A DNA stretch of 46,798 nucleotides from an uncultured Fusobacterium sp. GTDB lineage: Bacteria; Fusobacteriota; Fusobacteriia; Fusobacteriales; Fusobacteriaceae. Shown in pieces: positions 42,879-46,798 of the stretch. The position numbers and the translations under genes are program-made. Within the stretch, counting starts at the first letter, position 1. Every line of letters begins with the position of its first letter. The stretch is taken from the NCBI RefSeq assembly GCF_905200055.1, contig NZ_CAJKIS010000017.1:1-46798 (forward strand), read 5' to 3'. The notes under the pieces are model-generated. The model saw only the letters and a program-made list of their open reading frames with translations, did not search any database and had not been told where the DNA came from.

Positions 42879-43751
42879 ATGTTAAGGAATTTTAAAGATG
42901 AATTGCTGTTGATTCAAAAAGATTTAATGACTCTTACCAATATGGGAATTGTAATTATTGATATTGAAGGGGAATATATCACTGAAAAAACTAATTATTC
43001 TGAATTTTGTAAACTATTTCGGAAAAATTCAAATCTTAGTTTATTTTGTGAAAAATGTGATTTAAAAGCTCTAAATAAAGTTTTATTATCAAGAACACCA
43101 TATATTTATAAATGTCACTCAGGATTAATTGATGTTATTATTCCAATTTTATATGAAGGTGAAATTATCGGAGCTTTTTTGGTAGGACAATTTTTACTTG
43201 AAAATAATCAAGAATTTGAAATTGAAAAAATTTTAAAAGAAAACAGTGAAAAAAATATAGATCTAAAAATACTTCAAGAACGATATGAAGAACTAACAAT
43301 AATCAGCTTAGAAAAACTTGAAAGTATAATTAGAATTGTAACCTATAGTACTTATTATATAGCTGACTGTATAAAAAACAATAGATGGTTACATGTGGAA
43401 AGCAATATATCTAAAACAAAAATCGAATTAAGCAATTCTAAGATTGCACCTATTTTAAAATATATAAACGAAAATATTAATGAGAATATATCTTTAACTT
43501 TAGGGGCTACCCTTTGCAATATGAGTCAATCTCAATTTGGAAGAACTTTTAAGAAAGAAACTGGAAAAACTTTTAAAGAATATATTCTATTCAAAAAAAT
43601 AGAAAGAGCTAAATTTTATATTAAAACTACTAATAAATCTTTTAGTGAAATCTCTGATCTACTTGGATTTGAAGATAGTAGTTATTTCACAAAACTATTT
43701 AAAAAATATGAATTAATAACACCAAGTGAATATAAAAACAGATTAAGATAA
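42879..43751 (+). CDS. PocR-domain AraC-family regulator
   Basis: 290 aa from ATG 42879, which has GTGGGG upstream. The N-terminal PocR ligand-sensing domain (about 5-150) carries FCEKCDLKALNKVL and YKCHSGLIDVIIPI with the conserved Cys/His residues. The C-terminal AraC double helix-turn-helix (about 195-290) includes MSQSQFGRTFKKETGKTFKE and FEDSSYFTKLFKKY. PocR of Salmonella activates the cob/pdu regulons in response to propanediol. Placed directly after dhaT, this protein is the obvious candidate to control glycerol or diol use. Confidence 0.88.
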   Translation: MLRNFKDELLLIQKDLMTLTNMGIVIIDIEGEYITEKTNYSEFCKLFRKNSNLSLFCEKCDLKALNKVLLSRTPYIYKCHSGLIDVIIPILYEGEIIGAFLVGQFLLENNQEFEIEKILKENSEKNIDLKILQERYEELTIISLEKLESIIRIVTYSTYYIADCIKNNRWLHVESNISKTKIELSNSKIAPILKYINENINENISLTLGATLCNMSQSQFGRTFKKETGKTFKEYILFKKIERAKFYIKTTNKSFSEISDLLGFEDSSYFTKLFKKYELITPSEYKNRLR

Positions 43752-43789
43752 AATTATAAGTTATCTCTTTATTTAAAGAAATTGTAGTG

Positions 43790-43825
43790 ATTCAATTCTT
43801 CTATTGAATTGCTACAATTTTTTAT
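43790..43825 (+). terminator. terminator after the AraC regulator
   Basis: Stem ATTGTAG..ATTCAAT with ATTGAAT..CTACAAT (43791-43818) followed by T6. Confidence 0.88.
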
Positions 43826-43924
43826 TTATACAAATATCTATCTTTTATACATAACTTTTACAATTTATAAATACTTTTTTAACTTAATTATTATAAACTT
43901 TTTAATAAAATAAGGAGGGAAAAA

Positions 43925-44740
43925 ATGTATAAAGCAGATTCACATGTACACAGTAATTTTTCAGGAGATTCTGTGGAGAGATTAGAAAACATAGCTGAAA
44001 GAGCAATAGAATTAGGAATGGATGAAATTACAATAACAGATCATCTTGATTTAGACTATGCAGATGGTATAAAAATTTTTGAATTAAATGTTCCTAAATA
44101 TATTGAGACTTTAAAAAATCTTAAGGAAACTTATAAAGATAGGATAAAAATAAGAATTGGAGTTGAATTGGGACTTCAACCACAGTTAGTAAGAAAGTAT
44201 GATGAAATTTTTAATTGTGAAGATATAGATTTTATAATAGGATCTTTTCACTGCATAAAGGGTATGAATGTAGCAGGAAGAAAGTTTTTTGAAAAGTATT
44301 CAAAAGATGAAGCACATAGAATGTATTTTGAAGAAATTCTAGAAACAATAAAGCTATTTCCAAGAATAAGTGTATGTGGACATCTTGATTTTATAAATAG
44401 ATATGGAAAAGCATTTCATAATGATTATAAAGAGATAAACTTTGAACTACACAAAGAGATTATTGATCAAATTTTTATAAAACTTATAAAGAAAAATATA
44501 GGAATTGAATTAAATACTTCAGGGTTGAGATATGGTTTAAAAGATTTTCATCCATGTAGAAGAAACTTAGAAAGATATAAAGAACTTGGTGGAAGAATTA
44601 TCACAATGGGATCAGATGCTCACAAAGCTTTAGATATAATGAAAGACTTTGATAAGGCAAGAGAGGAATTAAAAGAGATAGGTTTTGAAAAATTTTGTAC
44701 ATTTGAAAAGAGAAAAGCAATATATAGAGATTTAGATTAA
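43925..44740 (+). CDS. second PHP-domain histidinol-phosphatase-like protein
   Basis: 271 aa, a paralogue of 31006-31818 with the same metal-site series: DSHVHSNFSGDS, ITDHLDLDY, GVELGLQPQL, GSFHCIKG, CGHLDFINRYG and GSDAHKALDIM. ATG start with AAGGAGGG. Two such genes 12 kb apart suggest that at least one is not the histidine-pathway enzyme. No his genes are near. It is followed 20 bp later by the remnants of an ABC operon. Confidence 0.85.
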   Translation: MYKADSHVHSNFSGDSVERLENIAERAIELGMDEITITDHLDLDYADGIKIFELNVPKYIETLKNLKETYKDRIKIRIGVELGLQPQLVRKYDEIFNCEDIDFIIGSFHCIKGMNVAGRKFFEKYSKDEAHRMYFEEILETIKLFPRISVCGHLDFINRYGKAFHNDYKEINFELHKEIIDQIFIKLIKKNIGIELNTSGLRYGLKDFHPCRRNLERYKELGGRIITMGSDAHKALDIMKDFDKAREELKEIGFEKFCTFEKRKAIYRDLD

Positions 44741-44760
44741 AAATAGGAGGATATTAAAAG

Positions 44761-44838
44761 ATGAAAAAATTATTACTAGGGATTATGATTCTAGGAGCAT
44801 TTGCAGGTTGTGGAAGTAAGGAGGAGCTAAAACAATAG
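44761..44838 (+). pseudogene. remnant of a solute-binding lipoprotein gene
   Basis: A 25-codon ORF with TAGGAGG upstream: a complete lipoprotein signal (MKKLLLGIMILGAFAGC) then GSKEELKQ and stop. It looks like the first codons of an ABC substrate-binding lipoprotein whose body is missing, since a permease remnant follows 22 bases later. An intact tiny lipoprotein is the alternative. Confidence 0.5.
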
Positions 44839-44860
44839 ATTTAGAAGGGAGGAGAGATAG

Positions 44861-45552
44861 ATGGAAGATAGTAGAAAACACTATATTATTACAACTATAA
44901 TACTATTTTTCCTCTCAATTCCTGTTATAGGAACAATTCTCTACTCTTTAAGTAGCAGTTGGGGGGCAACAATTTTACCAGATGAATTTACATTAAAATG
45001 GTTTGTAGCACTTTTTACTGATTTAAGGTTTTTAGCCTCTCTTCAAAGAAGTTTTGCAATAGGGATTGTATCTCTTTTAGTAAGTATGTTTGTGATAATT
45101 CTATCAATAGTAATATCAGCTTACTACTTTCCTAAAGTTTTAAAAGTGATAGAGTTTATCTCACTTCTACCTTTTATGGTTCTGCTGTTGTTCTTGCAGT
45201 TGGGCTTCTAAATGTTTATTCTGGAATAAATATAAGAGTATTTGGAGTGCCTCTTATAATTATTGGGGCATATTTCTCTGTGGCATTTCCCTTTATATAT
45301 AGAGGTATAAAGAATAGTCTTGATGGACTACATTTAAAAAGTCTTGTGGAAACTGTAAATATTTTAGGTGGAACAAACTTTGAAGCATTTAGATATGTTA
45401 TTCTTCCAAACTTAAAAAAGGGGATAATGAGTTCAAGAATACTTAGTTTTGCTATTCTTTTAGGGGAATTTATGTATGCCAAATTGCTTATTGGTGGAAG
45501 CTTTGAAACACTTTCATATGAGAGTGTTCTTTTTATATATTTCAGTCTTTAA
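44861..45552 (+). pseudogene. PotC-like ABC permease, frameshifted and 3'-truncated
   Basis: Two reading frames form one PotC/YdcV-like permease. The first (44861-45211) begins MEDSRKHYIITTIILF and reaches FISLLPFMV. There, near 45180, one base is missing (GTTCTGCT for GTTC-C-TGCT). The next frame then reads VVLAVGLLNVYSGINIRVFG and on through ILGGTNFEAFRYVILPNLKKG, the EAA loop that contacts the ATPase. The end is cut off at GGSFETL..., about 40 residues early, where the convergent dinB gene begins. With the lipoprotein stub just upstream, this is a decayed spermidine/putrescine-type transporter. Confidence 0.8.
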
Positions 45553-46600
45553 ATAAGTTAAATGAAAGTTGTCGTATAGAAAATTCTGTAAGATTTTTAA
45601 AAGTTATCCCCAAAAGTTTTATATCATTTCTCTTTTCTATCTCATTAAAAAGCTCATTTGCATACTCAAAAAGAGTATCCTTATTATTAGTAGCAATAGT
45701 TGTAGTTTTAGCCTTGCTTATAGTTTTTCTATCAGAATATTTCACCTTTATTGATACAGTCTTAGTTAGACAATTCTTTTTCTTCAATCTATCATAAGCT
45801 ATATTGTATATCTCCTCTATCTTTTTAATCAATTCCTCTTCTGTATTTAAAGGAAATGAGTATGTATTTTCAGCTCCAACTGAATGAATAGGTTTGTCAT
45901 AATCTACTGGACTATGATCAATCCCTCTACTATATAAATAAAGAATTTCTCCCCTTGATTTACCATATTTTTTTATAAGCTCTTTTAAAGAAAATTTATG
46001 AATATCTCCAACTAAAAATATATTATCTTTATTAAGAATTTTTTCAAATTTCTCCCCTACACCCTGTAATTTTCTTATTTTTTTATCTTTCATATATTCA
46101 ATAAACTCTTCCTCATTATTAAATATATATTGTCCAAAAGGTTTATTTATATCACTTGCTATCTTTGCTGAAATCTTATTAATACCTATTCCAACAGAAC
46201 ATGTTAACCCTGTATGTTTAAAGATTCTCTCTCTAAAAGTTTTAGCAAATTTTTCTTTTGATGAGAATTTTTTAATCACATCAGTTATATCTATATATCC
46301 TTCATCAAGTGCTATAAATTCTATTTTATGAGTTATTTTTAAAACTAAGTTATGAATAATTTGAGATTCTTTAAAATATTTTTCTTTATTTGGAAAAACT
46401 ATTAATAAATTAGGACAAAGTTTTTTAGCTTCAAATGTACTCATTGCTGAATGAATCCCATATTTACGAGCTTCATAATTGGCAGTGGTAACTACTCCAC
46501 CAGCAACAACCATTGGACGATTTTTATATTTTGGATTATCTCTTATTTCTATAGAAGCATAAAAGGCGTCCATATCATAATGAAGAATAACTCTGTCCAT
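45542..46600 (-). CDS. dinB: DNA polymerase IV
   Basis: Y-family translesion polymerase, 352 aa, normal length. Catalytic acidic residues: Asp9 in HYDMDAFYAS and Asp99-Glu100 in ALDEGYID. Phe13 sits at the steric-gate position. Thumb motif GIGINKISAKIASDINKPFG and the helix-hairpin-helix LQGVGEKFEKIL follow. The C-terminus lacks the usual beta-clamp-binding tail motif (ends QLSFNLFKD; QLSFNLF may be that motif). Its 3' end overlaps the permease remnant by 11 bp. Confidence 0.94.
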   Translation of the reverse strand: MDRVILHYDMDAFYASIEIRDNPKYKNRPMVVAGGVVTTANYEARKYGIHSAMSTFEAKKLCPNLLIVFPNKEKYFKESQIIHNLVLKITHKIEFIALDEGYIDITDVIKKFSSKEKFAKTFRERIFKHTGLTCSVGIGINKISAKIASDINKPFGQYIFNNEEEFIEYMKDKKIRKLQGVGEKFEKILNKDNIFLVGDIHKFSLKELIKKYGKSRGEILYLYSRGIDHSPVDYDKPIHSVGAENTYSFPLNTEEELIKKIEEIYNIAYDRLKKKNCLTKTVSIKVKYSDRKTISKAKTTTIATNNKDTLFEYANELFNEIEKRNDIKLLGITFKNLTEFSIRQLSFNLFKD

Positions 46601-46742
46601 TTTACCCCCTTATCTCAAAATTTATATTAACTTATTATTTTTAATTTTATCATTTATATATTATTCTATCAATAATTTATTTTAAATATATTTAAATATA
46701 GATAAAGAATTTTTTTCATTATATCTACTATCCTAAATATAA

Positions 46743-46798
46743 TAAAGGGGCTGTTGCAAATTGATGATTTTTAATCATTAATTTGCTCAGCTCTTTTT
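46743..46798. repeat. long imperfect hairpin at the window edge
   Basis: Outer arms AAAGGGGCTG and CAGCTCTTTT (two G-T pairs), middle arms GCAAATT/AATTTGC, inner ATGATT/AATCAT. The outer sequence GGGGCTGTTGCAAA resembles the ends of some insertion sequences as well as terminators. The element may continue past the window. 46601-46742 is AT-rich and contains only the dinB upstream region. Confidence 0.45.

Overview
This window is a very AT-rich bacterial chromosome segment that most resembles a Fusobacterium. It combines Gram-negative outer-membrane proteins (an autotransporter-type barrel at 2755-3699, a small barrel at 37939-38775, lipoproteins at 32186 and 37412) with Clostridia-like content: nadABC with NiaR, a PocR/AraC regulator beside a 1,3-propanediol dehydrogenase, and strong AGGAGG ribosome sites with many TTG/GTG starts. 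Taxonomy is inferred from gene content only.

Layout. 137-1858: rRNA pseudouridine synthase and a tyrosine recombinase. 1859-2754: gene-poor, with a promoter, a 29-aa hydrophobic peptide and a terminator that look like a type I toxin locus. 2755-6144 (minus): outer-membrane barrel, BAX-inhibitor membrane protein, FAD-dependent dehydrogenase. 6225-8133 (minus) is a small accessory patch: a type III toxin-antitoxin-like locus (promoter, two 53-bp RNA repeats, terminator, frameshifted nuclease-like toxin), an HU protein and a FimB-sized recombinase. 8266-14630 (plus): amidohydrolase, a short-ORF/terminator leader before purC-purF, then an M20 hydrolase coupled to two membrane proteins. 14676-20331 (minus): complete type I restriction-modification hsdR-hsdM-hsdS. 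20488-24080 (minus): nadA-nadB-nadC-niaR, the de novo NAD pathway with its likely repressor. 24245-28075 (plus): ComB-like phosphatase, siroheme reductase, D-aminoacylase-like enzyme. 28094-30666 (minus): D-lactate dehydrogenase and rbsK-rbsD.

31006-35390 (plus): PHP phosphatase, two small proteins, MATE and MFS exporters. 35461-37227 (minus): a membrane protein with a degenerate PP2C-like domain. 37412-41358: RlpA-like lipoprotein, outer-membrane protein and two EamA transporters, which flank an apparently free-standing structured RNA at about 40121-40332. 41610-43751: 1,3-propanediol dehydrogenase and its probable PocR/AraC regulator. 43925-46600: a second PHP phosphatase, the wreck of an ABC transporter operon, and DNA polymerase IV. 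The window ends in a long imperfect hairpin.

The best candidate for an undescribed system is the type III toxin-antitoxin-like locus at 6225-7063. Next are the structured RNA at 40121-40332, the small toxin-like gene at 2352-2441 and the purC leader.
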